DNA from: Bacteroidota bacterium
GTDB lineage: Bacteria > Bacteroidota > Bacteroidia > Cytophagales > Cyclobacteriaceae
Length of the DNA stretch: 64,000 nt
Assembly (NCBI GenBank): GCA_023428695.1
Contig: JAEYWY010000031.1
Span: 1-64,000, forward strand
Reading direction: 5' to 3'
Part shown: one piece after another, positions 25,801-34,487 of the stretch
How positions within the stretch are numbered: the stretch's first letter is position 1
How the letters are laid out: every line of letters begins with the position of its first letter
Translations under genes and position numbers: made by a program
The notes under the pieces: model-generated
What the model saw: only the letters and a program-made list of their open reading frames with translations
Database searches by the model: none
Told to the model about the DNA's origin: nothing

Positions 25801-26561
25801 AAGAAACGATCAAACTCACCCTGGAATTCGAGGCGGTGTGCAAACGCTTTGTATTGGACACACTTGAACTCGTAAGACGTCGTCCATTGCCCAAACCACT
25901 GATTTCGGACGCGGCGCGTTGTGGTAAAGGCGCTCTTTCACTGACAGCCCGGTTGAAGGGCGATTATCAGATCGTTTGGTTTGCGAACGAAAATTATACG
26001 GATCCGATCTTCCGTGGCGATGTCTTCGTCACGCCGGAATTGGCGGAGAGCCAATGGTATTTTGTTCTTGCCGAAGATAGTATCGGATGTCGAAGCAAAA
26101 CCGTACCTGTTTACTGTGAAGTTGTTGCTCTGGATTCACTCGAAATCGATAGGCATGGGCATACGTTAACATCAAATTACAATAACACGAAATGGTTCGT
26201 TAATAACGAGTTTCGCCACGTTGGTCAAAGCTTTGAGTTGATCGCGTCCGGATACATTACTGCTACTGCAGAAATCCAGGGTTGTCTTGTTGAGTCTTCA
26301 TACGGATACTATGGTTATGAACCTGTTGTCATACCAACTCTTTTTGACACACAGCTTTCGATATCGGTTCCCAGAGGGGGTATGGCTGGCGTGATTGACG
26401 AAGTATTCGTCTATGACAATCTGGGGCGACAAATATTGTGCAGGTTCCCGGCGTCCGACCACCTGGATATCGATACAACGCACTGGCCACACGGCGTTTT
26501 CATCGTGGCAATGCGCGCTAACGGGAATACATATCGCATTCGCATTGTAAAGAAAAACTGA
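22866..26561 (+). CDS. Large secreted protein paralogous to the 1508-residue giant, with degenerate T9SS end
   Basis: 1231 residues. Signal peptide (MICRKVLLLAGLTLCVIVHVSG), a G8-like start (NGFWNDPSTWEGGTVPASGN), a beta-helix-like middle, and a module GDVTVQRYMSGEGRLYRY near residue 575 that aligns with the same module at 15701-20227, including SLFYYD and WNLVGNPYASPVRW. The last 75 residues keep the sandwich pattern of a type A sorting domain (VFVYDNLGRQIL ... WPHGVFIVAM ... YRIRIVKKN). The opening YPNP motif, however, is replaced by VVIPTLFD. T9SS export is likely but should be treated as inference. Confidence 0.82.
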   Translation: MICRKVLLLAGLTLCVIVHVSGQVVTSAQNGFWNDPSTWEGGTVPASGNSSFVRVIHDVSLSSTTEVGGLDVSGSLTITSSGFLELVPPQGGGILRVRDGGQLRVSGTLSGRDSLQFETNASNTFFEAGGTFVFRGSSRAYIPLAAWDAESVLYVNGFSGSGYVAIAYSEGWKQPFGHVIYECPLQTSFVDFNGHLRDIRGDLIIRNTNNQSLRLSTTQRPVLRIGRDLLVEGPSEFWVATTGDSTQLLIGRNFQYRSTSTGPSYLATRGRCHMQVGGTFLVDAAGPLRFCSGSADSTGVRRSTVAVSGDLSLMRGDLIAPSPGRGTFVFNGSSPQNVIIGTSVLSGSFDMHVAAASTVDFGTNVVRIDNGNVFIKGHIRVGSTDTGGALQNGNGGNLRVNGFMRFYPDAAVEYNGLARQFVGDGHPADGSVDVIFNNSSGVQLLADIVAGNVDVLSGELDANNQSIEAHGDVLVYEGAQLSHADALTLSGRRNALVSLRGARINGLNITKSEPADIVVASPLEIGASLVIVSENLVLNSNGHITLLSRSDVPGGTAGVARIPTGSSITGDVTVQRYMSGEGRLYRYLASPVANASVASMMDDFPVTGTFTDASTGPGIASASPSLFYYDQGWKPYPVSGIAAENYLAPGRGYAAFIRGGSDPVVWDVSGVLNQGPYALDVSRGVQEGDPFQGWNLVGNPYASPVRWGHAGWELQDIGSSIAVRDNGEKRFRYTDGEVGDLVNATVASCQAFWVYATDDDPTLVVNEAAKASADASFYRARETDHIQLSVTGPEGEDSAWIRLRSGASKAFDRFDAVKLPNDDLSLAILTTDSVAVAIAASDAFDCSSVIPISITGESGQFMKPGAYRFTIETSGMLSGATIRLIDHFTADTTSLNTFEFIVSEDKRSAHVNRFGILVTTSAPGELPTVTVPTPCQDTLVQINVSASETERVVAHLNDKSFYTDESGVLNITTPFSDGEETIKLTLEFEAVCKRFVLDTLELVRRRPLPKPLISDAARCGKGALSLTARLKGDYQIVWFANENYTDPIFRGDVFVTPELAESQWYFVLAEDSIGCRSKTVPVYCEVVALDSLEIDRHGHTLTSNYNNTKWFVNNEFRHVGQSFELIASGYITATAEIQGCLVESSYGYYGYEPVVIPTLFDTQLSISVPRGGMAGVIDEVFVYDNLGRQILCRFPASDHLDIDTTHWPHGVFIVAMRANGNTYRIRIVKKN

Positions 26562-26588
26562 AAGGAATAATTTGCCTGGCGCGAAAGA

Positions 26589-27464
26589 TCAACGTCCTCG
26601 TCTGGGGTTGTACACGCCGCGACGCTTCTTCGAATAAAGCCGGTTCATGTTCTTGAATATCTCCTTCGGGTAGTAATACTGGACACTGATATTCAACATG
26701 AAATAGCCGTCGTTGTTGTCGGGATTTCCGCGTCTGCCCACCTGAGTTGGGTTTGAGGGCTGGGTATCGACCTCAGGGCGTCTGTCAGAAAGGCGGTAAC
26801 CGATGTCTGAGTCAAACGCTTCCGGGCCGAGGTATCTTTCGCGGCTGACGTCATCAAGATAGTCGGTAAATGTAATCCGGTAACCACCTTCTATAAGGAT
26901 ATTGAAGTAGGGGTTAACCATTATTCTTGCGCCCAGACCAGCCGGAATAACAGGCTGAAGTCTGCTGTAACCGACACCTTCGGTCATGTACTTTCTTAAC
27001 GCATACGTTTCGCCATCAAGCTCAGCCTTTGGATTGAAATACAGGAGTCCGATACCAGCAAAAGCATGCAGGTTGAGTATGGAACGTTGGTTATACTGTT
27101 GCGGAACCGGGACCAGGTTTATGGTACCGGTTACGGCAAATTCGATATTTCCACTGCGGAAGTGCAGGTTTCGCTGGATCCGGTCGTCATTGGCCTCGCG
27201 ATCGTCGCCTTTAAGCTGAAACCAGGTAAGCTGAGGGCGGACGCTGACGCGGTCCATGATGAAATACTCGGCACCGAGGGTAATATTCGGCTTGATAAAG
27301 CCAATATCGCCGGGGTTCACGAGATCACCTTTGTAGTAGGAAATGCCCGAACCGAGATTCAGCATCAGGTTCCGAGGCCGCCTCATCTGGTAGAAACTTT
27401 GTGCGTCTGCGAATTCAGCTCCGCAAATGCATATCAGCGCTAGTATCAGGGCTTTTTTTGACAT
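26589..27464 (-). CDS. Outer-membrane protein of the DUF6089/PorG-like family
   Basis: About 291 residues with a signal peptide (MSKKALILALICICGAEFADA). LNLGSGISYYKGDL, RNLHFRSGNIEFAVT, AGIGLLYFNPKAEL and the barrel-like end YFMLNISVQYYYPKEIF match the text I associate with DUF6089 proteins, the family of PorG of the type IX secretion apparatus. The C-terminal tail is strongly basic. The ATG at 27464 opens the signal peptide; 14 more codons upstream are not needed. The gene lies directly downstream of two large secreted proteins but on the other strand. Assignment to T9SS function is by family resemblance only. Confidence 0.62.
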   Translation of the reverse strand: MSKKALILALICICGAEFADAQSFYQMRRPRNLMLNLGSGISYYKGDLVNPGDIGFIKPNITLGAEYFIMDRVSVRPQLTWFQLKGDDREANDDRIQRNLHFRSGNIEFAVTGTINLVPVPQQYNQRSILNLHAFAGIGLLYFNPKAELDGETYALRKYMTEGVGYSRLQPVIPAGLGARIMVNPYFNILIEGGYRITFTDYLDDVSRERYLGPEAFDSDIGYRLSDRRPEVDTQPSNPTQVGRRGNPDNNDGYFMLNISVQYYYPKEIFKNMNRLYSKKRRGVYNPRRGR

Positions 27465-27532
27465 CCCAGGTGAATTAAAATGCAAAATTTTGGTCAATAT
27501 AGGCATTTCGTTCCGAAAACGAAACCTCTAAT

Positions 27533-28744
27533 CTACGCGAGAACCTCTTTAACTTTTTGGGCTGCATCCTTCAGCAAAATCGCAGAATACACCTTCAGCC
27601 CCGAATCTTCAATAATTTTAGCCCCTTCTTCGGCATTCGTACCCTGCAGACGGACAATAATTGGTACCCGGATGTCGCCAATTTTCTTGTATGCCTCAAC
27701 GACCCCGTTTGCCACACGGTCGCAGCGCACAATTCCGCCGAAAATATTAATCAGGATGGCCTTCACATTAGGATCCTTCAGGATGATCCGGAACCCGGCC
27801 TCAACCGTGGTTGCATTGGCGCCACCTCCCACGTCGAGGAAGTTCGCAGGCTCGCCGCCAGAAAGTTTGATGATGTCCATGGTAGCCATCGCCAGCCCGG
27901 CGCCGTTTACCATACACCCTACGTTGCCGTCAAGCTTCACATAATTCAGATCCGCCTTACCAGCCTCCACTTCAAGCGGATCTTCTTCTGACAAGTCGCG
28001 GAGTTCCATGAGATCCTTGTGACGGAACAGTGCGTTATCATCGAGATTTACCTTCGAGTCTACTGCAAGTATTTTGTTATCGGATGTCTTGAGCAGCGGA
28101 TTGATCTCAAAAATGCTTGCGTCAAGACCGATGTACGCATTATAAAGTGAGTGAATGAAACGCACGCCTTCCTTGAAAGCAGTACCTTCCCAGCCCATGG
28201 CAAAAGCGATTTTGCGGGCCTGAAACGCCTGCAATCCGATGGCAGGGTCGATCCATTCCTTGATAATCTTCTCAGGAGACGTTTCAGCCACCTCTTCGAT
28301 GTTCATTCCACCCTCAGTTGACGCCATGATCACAGGCGTACCGGTAGCGCGGTCGAGCAGGATGCTCATATAATATTCCTTGGGCTCGCTCTCGCCCGGA
28401 TAGTACACGTCTTCTGCGATAAGGACTTTGTTCACCCTTTTTCCTTCGGGTCCGGTCTGATGCGTCACCAGCGTTCCGCCCAAAATTCCTTTTGCCTTAT
28501 CGGTAACTTCATTCAACCCTTTTGCAAGAACAACACCCTTCGAGCCCGTTTCCTTAACGACACCTTTTCCGCGGCCTCCGGCGTGGATCTGTGATTTTAT
28601 CACAAACCACTTCGTGCCAGTCTCGGCCTGTAATTCCTTCGCAGCATGCAGTGCTCCCTCCGGAGTCTCAGCTACAATGCCGCGCTGGATGGCTACACCA
28701 TATTTCTTAAGGATTTCCTTGCCCTGGTATTCGTGTATGTTCAT
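27533..28744 (-). CDS. sucC: Succinate-CoA ligase, beta subunit
   Basis: 403 residues, usual length. The ATP-grasp domain starts MNIHEYQGKEILKKYG, with KSQIHAGGRGKGVV in the nucleotide site. The C-terminal ligase domain has FLDVGGGANATTVEAGF and NIFGGIVRCDRVANGVVEA, the latter near the power helix. The enzyme makes ATP or GTP from succinyl-CoA in the TCA cycle. The alpha subunit is not in the window, so sucC and sucD are unlinked here. The 225-base upstream region is shared with the divergent lolD-like gene. Confidence 0.97.
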   Translation of the reverse strand: MNIHEYQGKEILKKYGVAIQRGIVAETPEGALHAAKELQAETGTKWFVIKSQIHAGGRGKGVVKETGSKGVVLAKGLNEVTDKAKGILGGTLVTHQTGPEGKRVNKVLIAEDVYYPGESEPKEYYMSILLDRATGTPVIMASTEGGMNIEEVAETSPEKIIKEWIDPAIGLQAFQARKIAFAMGWEGTAFKEGVRFIHSLYNAYIGLDASIFEINPLLKTSDNKILAVDSKVNLDDNALFRHKDLMELRDLSEEDPLEVEAGKADLNYVKLDGNVGCMVNGAGLAMATMDIIKLSGGEPANFLDVGGGANATTVEAGFRIILKDPNVKAILINIFGGIVRCDRVANGVVEAYKKIGDIRVPIIVRLQGTNAEEGAKIIEDSGLKVYSAILLKDAAQKVKEVLA

Positions 28745-28969
28745 GAAATTTTTGTTTTCGGGCGAAACTACTCTATTTTCAACTCGATTTCAAATGGTCA
28801 CGATTTCAGATTTCAATTTTAGGGACTCAAATTGCGGTCAATTGCTGCGATTTTTTAAAAAGTCAGGACTTGTCAAGGTAATTCGGGTTCATATTGGTCC
28901 CACCCGGGTGTACACCCTGCCCATTTCTTTGAACTCATTCCCTGGCATTTTAAACCCGAACGATTACGT

Positions 28970-29647
28970 ATGCTGACAGCTGAAAAGATTACGAAGAGCT
29001 ATGGTCAGTTGAATGTCCTCAAGGGCATTGACCTTTCGGTGGCGAAAGGTGAACTTGTTGCAATTGTTGGTGCATCCGGTGCCGGCAAGAGTACACTGTT
29101 GCATATCCTGGGAACTCTTGATCGTCCCGACTATGGTAAAGTAACGATGCATGGCCGCAATATTTTTGACAGGTCGCCCAGAGAGTTGTCGTCGTTCAGA
29201 AACAAATCCATAGGTTTCATTTTCCAGTTTCACAATCTGCTGCCCGAATTCAGCGCGCTCGAAAACGTGATGATCCCGGGACTGATTCAAAATTCCTCCG
29301 GAGAGAAGGAGGTTCGAAGAAGGGCGACTGAGCTTTTACAACTACTTGGGCTTCAAGACAGGCTTGACCACAAACCTTCGGAACTTTCCGGTGGTGAACA
29401 GCAACGGACTGCCGTAGCCAGGGCGTTAATAAATTCACCCGACCTGATTCTCGCCGACGAGCCGAGCGGAAACCTGGACTCAAAGAATGCAGTAGATCTA
29501 CACAACATGTTCTTCCAGCTGCGAAAGGATTTTGGTCACACGTTCATCATTGTGACTCACAATCAGGAACTGGCAGCTATGGCTGACCGGAAAATAGAAC
29601 TCAAAGACGGCCTGGTGGTTCGCGAAGCACCGACTCATTCGGCGTAA
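28970..29647 (+). CDS. lolD: ABC transporter ATP-binding protein, LolD-like
   Basis: 225 residues. Walker A in GASGAGKST, Q-loop FIFQFHNLLPEFSALENV, signature LSGGEQQR, Walker B LILADEPSGNLD and the H-loop His in IIVTHNQEL. The FHNLLPEFSALENVMIP segment is typical of LolD, which powers release of lipoproteins from the inner membrane with LolC/E. No permease gene is adjacent, and other MacB-type exporters share much of this sequence, so the exact partner is inferred. Confidence 0.85.
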   Translation: MLTAEKITKSYGQLNVLKGIDLSVAKGELVAIVGASGAGKSTLLHILGTLDRPDYGKVTMHGRNIFDRSPRELSSFRNKSIGFIFQFHNLLPEFSALENVMIPGLIQNSSGEKEVRRRATELLQLLGLQDRLDHKPSELSGGEQQRTAVARALINSPDLILADEPSGNLDSKNAVDLHNMFFQLRKDFGHTFIIVTHNQELAAMADRKIELKDGLVVREAPTHSA

Positions 29648-29685
29648 TTTCCTTTGCGCGCCGCAATCATTGGTCGTTTTATGAT

Positions 29686-29693
29686 TATTTTTG
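29686..29693 (+). promoter_or_regulatory. Candidate -7 box (TATTTTTG) for the methylthiotransferase gene
   Basis: TATTTTTG fits TAnnTTTG and lies 9 bases before the ATG at 29703, implying a very short leader. No -33 element with good spacing is visible. Confidence 0.35.
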
Positions 29694-29702
29694 CGGTTCA
29701 AA

Positions 29703-31022
29703 ATGAAAAAAGTCGCTTTCTATACGCTCGGTTGCAAGCTCAATTTTTCGGAAACGTCCACGATATCGCGGTTGTTCGAGGAAAAAGGCTATAAAAAGGT
29801 CGATTTTACCGAAACGCCAGACATTTTCATTATCAACACATGCTCGGTCACGGAAAACGCCGACAAGAAGTGCCACAAGATTGTGCGGGAAGCCCGTACC
29901 ATTTCGCCTGATGCCTATGTTGCCATAATCGGCTGTTACGCACAGCTCAAGCCGCAGGAAATTGCCACGATCCCCGGCGTGGACGCCGTGCTGGGCGCAG
30001 CCGAAAAATTCCGCCTCGTAGAATTGCTGGATGGATTTGTACGTCCGCCGTCAGCGACAGTAATTGCTTCCGACATCGAAAAAGCCAACAAGTTCAATAC
30101 GTCATATTCAATCAATGACCGGACACGTACTTTTCTGAAAGTGCAGGACGGCTGCGATTATTCCTGTTCTTTTTGTACCATCCCACTTGCCCGCGGTGGC
30201 AGTCGTAGCGATACGATCGCGAACATCGTTCGCACGGCGGAGGAAATCGCTGCGAGAGGAGTCCGCGAAATCGTACTCACCGGAGTTAATACCGGTGACT
30301 TTGGAATCCGCGACGGTGAAAGGCAGGACCGCTTCATTGATCTTGTGCACGCATTGGATGAAGTTGATGGTATTGACCGGATCCGTATTTCGTCCATCGA
30401 ACCCAATCTGTTAACTGACGAGATCATTTCATTCGTAGCCGCGTCAAAACGGTTTGTGCCTCATTTTCACGTGCCGCTTCAGTCGGGTTCGAACAAGATA
30501 CTGAAGTTGATGCGTCGACGCTACCAACGTGAGCTCTATGTGGATCGGGTTCGCCGGATAAAAGAAGCCATGCCACATGCGTGCATCGGCGTTGACGTGA
30601 TCGTTGGCTTTCCCGGAGAGACGCGCGAGGATTTCCTCGAAACGTATGAGTTCATCAATCAACTTGACGTTTCATACCTGCACGTGTTCACATATTCCGA
30701 ACGCGAGAACACACCCGCGGCAACTATGGATGGTTCTGTGCCCGGTAGCCACCGCGCGGACCGTTCAAAGATGCTGCACTCGCTGTCGGACAAGAAGCGC
30801 CGGAGATTCTACGAAGACAACATCAACGCAGAGGCTGTTGTACTCTTTGAGAACGATATTGAAGACGGCAAGATGCACGGATTTACACAAAACTATATTC
30901 GTGTAACGGCCAAATACGATCCTATCCTCATCAACGAACTTAAACGCGTCAGGCTGACTTCAATCAATGACAAAGGTCTGATGGAAGTTGAGGAAGTTGA
31001 GGCTGAGGTGTTTCATCATTAG
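29703..31022 (+). CDS. mtaB: tRNA (t6A37) methylthiotransferase
   Basis: About 439 residues. The N-terminal UPF0004 domain has three cysteines (TLGCKLNFSET, INTCSVTENAD, IIGCYAQLKP). A radical-SAM domain follows with GCDYSCSFCTIP, and a C-terminal TRAM-like region. The text YTLGCKLNFSETS and the HVFTYSERENTPAA segment favour MtaB, which adds a methylthio group to t6A at position 37 of tRNAs reading ANN codons, over MiaB or RimO. The ATG at 29703 is chosen over the TTG at 29691 that lies within a -7 box. Confidence 0.93.
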   Translation: MKKVAFYTLGCKLNFSETSTISRLFEEKGYKKVDFTETPDIFIINTCSVTENADKKCHKIVREARTISPDAYVAIIGCYAQLKPQEIATIPGVDAVLGAAEKFRLVELLDGFVRPPSATVIASDIEKANKFNTSYSINDRTRTFLKVQDGCDYSCSFCTIPLARGGSRSDTIANIVRTAEEIAARGVREIVLTGVNTGDFGIRDGERQDRFIDLVHALDEVDGIDRIRISSIEPNLLTDEIISFVAASKRFVPHFHVPLQSGSNKILKLMRRRYQRELYVDRVRRIKEAMPHACIGVDVIVGFPGETREDFLETYEFINQLDVSYLHVFTYSERENTPAATMDGSVPGSHRADRSKMLHSLSDKKRRRFYEDNINAEAVVLFENDIEDGKMHGFTQNYIRVTAKYDPILINELKRVRLTSINDKGLMEVEEVEAEVFHH

Positions 31023-31378
31023 CCTCTGGCAACTGGCAACTGGCCTCTGGTTGTTTGACCGATTCTTTCAAGGTAAGTGCAATAGTTACAAGCTGCGAGC
31101 TACAAGCTGCAAGTCTGTTTGCCTAACTTGAACATAAACGATTCTGTCCGCAGGGCGGAATTTTTTCACCGCAAGGGCGCCGGGACGCAATGGGGCGCAA
31201 AGAGAGTTGGTCTCACCAATTAGAAATCATAAATATTATAAAAGTGAAATTAGAAATCCACCCACACATTCAACGGCGTGCCCATTGTAGTTCGCGATAA
31301 GTGTTTTTCGAAGGAACCTGCATGCCCGCCATAGCGTCTCCCAGGCAAGGTCAAACTTTCAACTTTCGTCTTTCAGAT
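31023..31378. repeat. Repeat-rich intergenic region
   Basis: No gene seen. It holds CTGGCAACTGGCAACTGGC at 31025-31045 (tandem), AGCTGCGAGCTACAAGCTGC near 31093-31113, the element at 31161-31205 (TTCACCGCAAGGGCGCC ... GCAATGGGGCGCAAAG) found inverted at 22641-22685, AATTAGAAAT at 31218 and 31249, and a truncated copy of the CCCGCC repeat at 31301-31336 whose 3' half is missing. Every repeat type here recurs in at least one other gap of the window. Confidence 0.6.
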
Positions 31379-33109
31379 TTACACTGACATCAGATACTTT
31401 TCAATTTCTTCAATCCGAAGATTAAGCGACTTCGTCACCTCGTCGAACTTTTCCCTTGAAGGCAATTCCGCATTGACACTGATGTAGTATTTTATCTTCG
31501 GCTCCGTGCCGGAAGGACGCACTGAAACCTTGCTTCCGTCGGCCAGGAAGAATTGGAGTACATCTGATTTCGGAAAATCCAATGATGATTCTATTCCGGT
31601 TTGCAGGTCTTTACTTACGAGGATTTTGTAATCAAGCACTTTTACCACAGGGCTGCCGTTGATTTCGGCAGGAGGGTTGCTTCTGAATTTCTCCATGAGA
31701 GCTTTGATTTCCTGCTCACCCTGTTGCCCTTTTTTTACAACGTTGAGCAGACTTTCCTTGTAGTAAGCAAATTCAACGTACATGTCGATGAGCCAGTCGT
31801 ACAACGATTTACCTTCGTCATGTGCGCTTGCAGCCATGGCGGCGAAGAATGCGCAGGCAGAAACCGCATCCTTATCGCGAACGAAATCACCGGCCATGTA
31901 GCCGTAGCTTTCCTCACCGGCGGCGATAAATCGTTTCTTGCCTTCGAACTTACCCATGAGTTCGGCAATGTACTTGAAACCTGTCAGGGTATTATAACAT
32001 TCCACGCCGAGTCGTTCCGCCATCAGGTCGACCAGCTCGGTGGTTACAATTGTTTTCGCGATGTATGCGTTCTTGCGATTCTTCAGGTTTTTCATAATGA
32101 AGTACATCATCAGACTGAAGGCCTGGTTTCCATTAAGGAGGATAAATTCGCCGTCGGATTTTCTAACACCGATACCGACGCGATCCGTGTCCGGGTCGGT
32201 GGCCATTACCAGGGTTGCACCGAGGTCCATGCCTTTTTTGATTACCATTTCCATCGCTGATTTTTCTTCCGGATTCGGCGACTTCACCGTTGGAAAGTTT
32301 CCATCCGGTTGAGCTTGCTCTTCAACAACCTGGATATTGGTAAAACCAATCTGACGCAGACACTCCGGCACCATTGTGATACCTGCACCGTGTATGCTCG
32401 AGTACACCAACGGAATCGTGTTGTGTCGGGCGATCACGTCGTGGTTTGGAATGATCTTTTTGACTTCTTCGTAATATGCGCGCTCGACTTCAGGACCTAT
32501 AGTCCGGATGTTTTCAGGGACTGGCGCAAATTTGACGTCTTCAAAAGACGTTATGGCACTTACTTCCGCGATGATATTCTTGTCATGTGGTGGCACAACC
32601 TGGGCGCCATCGGTCCAGTATGCCTTGTATCCATTGTACTCTTTGGGATTGTGAGATGCAGTAATTACAACGCCCGACTGGCATTTCAGATAACGTATTG
32701 CAAAGGAGAGGAGCGGGGTTGGTCGCAATTCCGCAAACATGTGCACCTGAATTCCGTTCGCGGAGAATACGTTGGCTACAACTTCAGCGAAGAATCTGCT
32801 GTTGTTCCGGCTGTCGTGTGCAATGGCAACTGAAATCTTCTGGCCTGAGAAGGTTTTGTTGAGATAATTCGCCAGACCTTGTGTGGCAACTCCAACTGTG
32901 TACCGATTCATACAGTTCGAGCCCGCACCCATGACGCCGCGCAATCCACCGGTTCCGAATTCAAGATCCTTGTAGAAGTTGTCAATGAGTTCCTTGCTGT
33001 CCTGTCTGGTAAGCAAATCCTGCACTTCCTGTTTTGTAGCATCGTCGATCACGTTGCTGTTCAGCCATTGCTGCGCTTTTGTTTTTACCTGTTGCAATAA
33101 TTCAGACAT
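31379..33109 (-). CDS. Phosphoglucomutase/phosphomannomutase family protein
   Basis: 576 residues, the length of the long alpha-D-phosphohexomutase group. The phosphoserine loop is GVVITASHNPKEYNGYK, the metal loop MATDPDTDRVGIG, the sugar-binding loop AGEESYGYMAGD, and the phosphate-binding loop VRPSGTEPKIKYY. It interconverts sugar 1- and 6-phosphates and so feeds both glycolysis and nucleotide-sugar synthesis. The exact substrate preference (glucose or mannose) cannot be told from motifs. Monocistronic on the minus strand. Confidence 0.93.
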   Translation of the reverse strand: MSELLQQVKTKAQQWLNSNVIDDATKQEVQDLLTRQDSKELIDNFYKDLEFGTGGLRGVMGAGSNCMNRYTVGVATQGLANYLNKTFSGQKISVAIAHDSRNNSRFFAEVVANVFSANGIQVHMFAELRPTPLLSFAIRYLKCQSGVVITASHNPKEYNGYKAYWTDGAQVVPPHDKNIIAEVSAITSFEDVKFAPVPENIRTIGPEVERAYYEEVKKIIPNHDVIARHNTIPLVYSSIHGAGITMVPECLRQIGFTNIQVVEEQAQPDGNFPTVKSPNPEEKSAMEMVIKKGMDLGATLVMATDPDTDRVGIGVRKSDGEFILLNGNQAFSLMMYFIMKNLKNRKNAYIAKTIVTTELVDLMAERLGVECYNTLTGFKYIAELMGKFEGKKRFIAAGEESYGYMAGDFVRDKDAVSACAFFAAMAASAHDEGKSLYDWLIDMYVEFAYYKESLLNVVKKGQQGEQEIKALMEKFRSNPPAEINGSPVVKVLDYKILVSKDLQTGIESSLDFPKSDVLQFFLADGSKVSVRPSGTEPKIKYYISVNAELPSREKFDEVTKSLNLRIEEIEKYLMSV

Positions 33110-33246
33110 GGATTCGGTTTTTTAAGGCCCAAATATAAAAAGCAGGGCCATATCCACCTTATGGTTTGGAAACTTTAGCATAACAGGACACACCGGTTGA
33201 ACAACGACCCGGCTGGAAGCAGATGCGTATTGAATCGATTGACAAC

Positions 33247-34341
33247 TCAGAGGTTACCCCGGAGGGCCTGCTCGCGCTCAATAGATTCGAACAATGCCTT
33301 GAAGTTCCCTTTGCCGAAAGATTTGGCGCCGTTGCGTTCTATAATTTCGAAAAACACTGTCGGTCTGTCCTGTATTGGCTTGGTAAAGATCTGCAGCAGG
33401 TAGCCTTCGTCATCGCGGTCGATCAGTATATTTTGTTGCTTGAGTTGTTCGAGGTCTTCATTGATTTTACCAACGCGATCCAGGACATCCTCATAATAGG
33501 TTTCAGGAACATAAAGGAATTCCATGCCACGCTGTCGCAGTTCGCTGACCGTAAATATGATGTCGTCGGTTGCGATAGCGACGTGCTGAACACCGGGGCC
33601 TTTGTAAAACTCCAGATACTCTTCAATCTGTGATTTCTTTTTCCCCTCTGCAGGTTCGTTAATCGGAAACTTGATATATCCGTTTCCATTCGAAACCACC
33701 TTTGACATCAATGCGCTGTACTCGGTCGAGATATCGTTGTCGTCGAAGGTCACGAGTAGTTTGAAACCCATCACTTTTTCGTAGAATTCGACCCAATGGT
33801 TCATTTTGCCGAGCTCGACATTGCCCACACAATGGTCGATGTATTTTAATCCGATCGGTTTGACATTCAGCGATGACTTTCTGGGTTGATATCCCGGGAG
33901 GAATGCGCCCTTGTAGTTGTGCCGCTCTACGAACGTGTGGATTGTTTCGCCGTATGTCCTGATTGACGCAACCACAACTTCTCCGGATTCGTCATTCAGG
34001 ACTCTGGGTTCCATCGCACTTTCCGCGCCGCGGCTTATTGTTTCCATGTAGGATTTTCTGGCGTCGTCAACCCAAAGCGCGAGTACCTTTACACCGTCGC
34101 CGTGCTGGTTCACATGCCTTGCAATATCAGAGTCCGGCGACAGGGGCGAGGTCAGCACAAACCTGATTTTGTCTTGCTGCAACACGTAGGATGCGCGATC
34201 GCGCACGCCGGTTTCCGGGCCGGCATATGCAATTAACTGGAAGCCAAGCGTGTGTTGGTAAAAAAGTGCCGATTGTTTGGCGTTGCCGACGTAGAACTCG
34301 ATATAGTCGGTACCATTAAGAGGAAGAAAGTCCGCCTGCAT
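33247..34341 (-). CDS. hppD: 4-hydroxyphenylpyruvate dioxygenase
   Basis: 364 residues in two vicinal-oxygen-chelate domains. The iron ligands are visible in the C-terminal half: His in IDHCVGNVELG, His in GPGVQHVAIATDD and Glu in TVFFEIIERNG. The enzyme turns 4-hydroxyphenylpyruvate into homogentisate in tyrosine breakdown. The rest of the pathway (hmgA, fahA) is not in the window. Tryptophan dioxygenase and glutaryl-CoA dehydrogenase lie within 5 kb, so this is a loose amino-acid degradation neighbourhood and not an operon. Confidence 0.96.
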   Translation of the reverse strand: MQADFLPLNGTDYIEFYVGNAKQSALFYQHTLGFQLIAYAGPETGVRDRASYVLQQDKIRFVLTSPLSPDSDIARHVNQHGDGVKVLALWVDDARKSYMETISRGAESAMEPRVLNDESGEVVVASIRTYGETIHTFVERHNYKGAFLPGYQPRKSSLNVKPIGLKYIDHCVGNVELGKMNHWVEFYEKVMGFKLLVTFDDNDISTEYSALMSKVVSNGNGYIKFPINEPAEGKKKSQIEEYLEFYKGPGVQHVAIATDDIIFTVSELRQRGMEFLYVPETYYEDVLDRVGKINEDLEQLKQQNILIDRDDEGYLLQIFTKPIQDRPTVFFEIIERNGAKSFGKGNFKALFESIEREQALRGNL

Positions 34342-34487
34342 AGGGTTAATGAGTTAGATGGTAAAATTAGCGATTCCGGGCGTGCCTGAAAACGTTTTCG
34401 TCTCAATTCCCGGTCCCATCCGAGGGGTCAAGAAACTTGCCCTGGCGATCCGCATTATTTGATTTTTTTTGCCAATTTGGAGCCCGA

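Noticed and set aside
31601..32260. 219-codon plus-strand frame
   Set aside because: It lies wholly antisense to the phosphohexomutase gene, whose motifs are complete. The frame has no recognisable domain.
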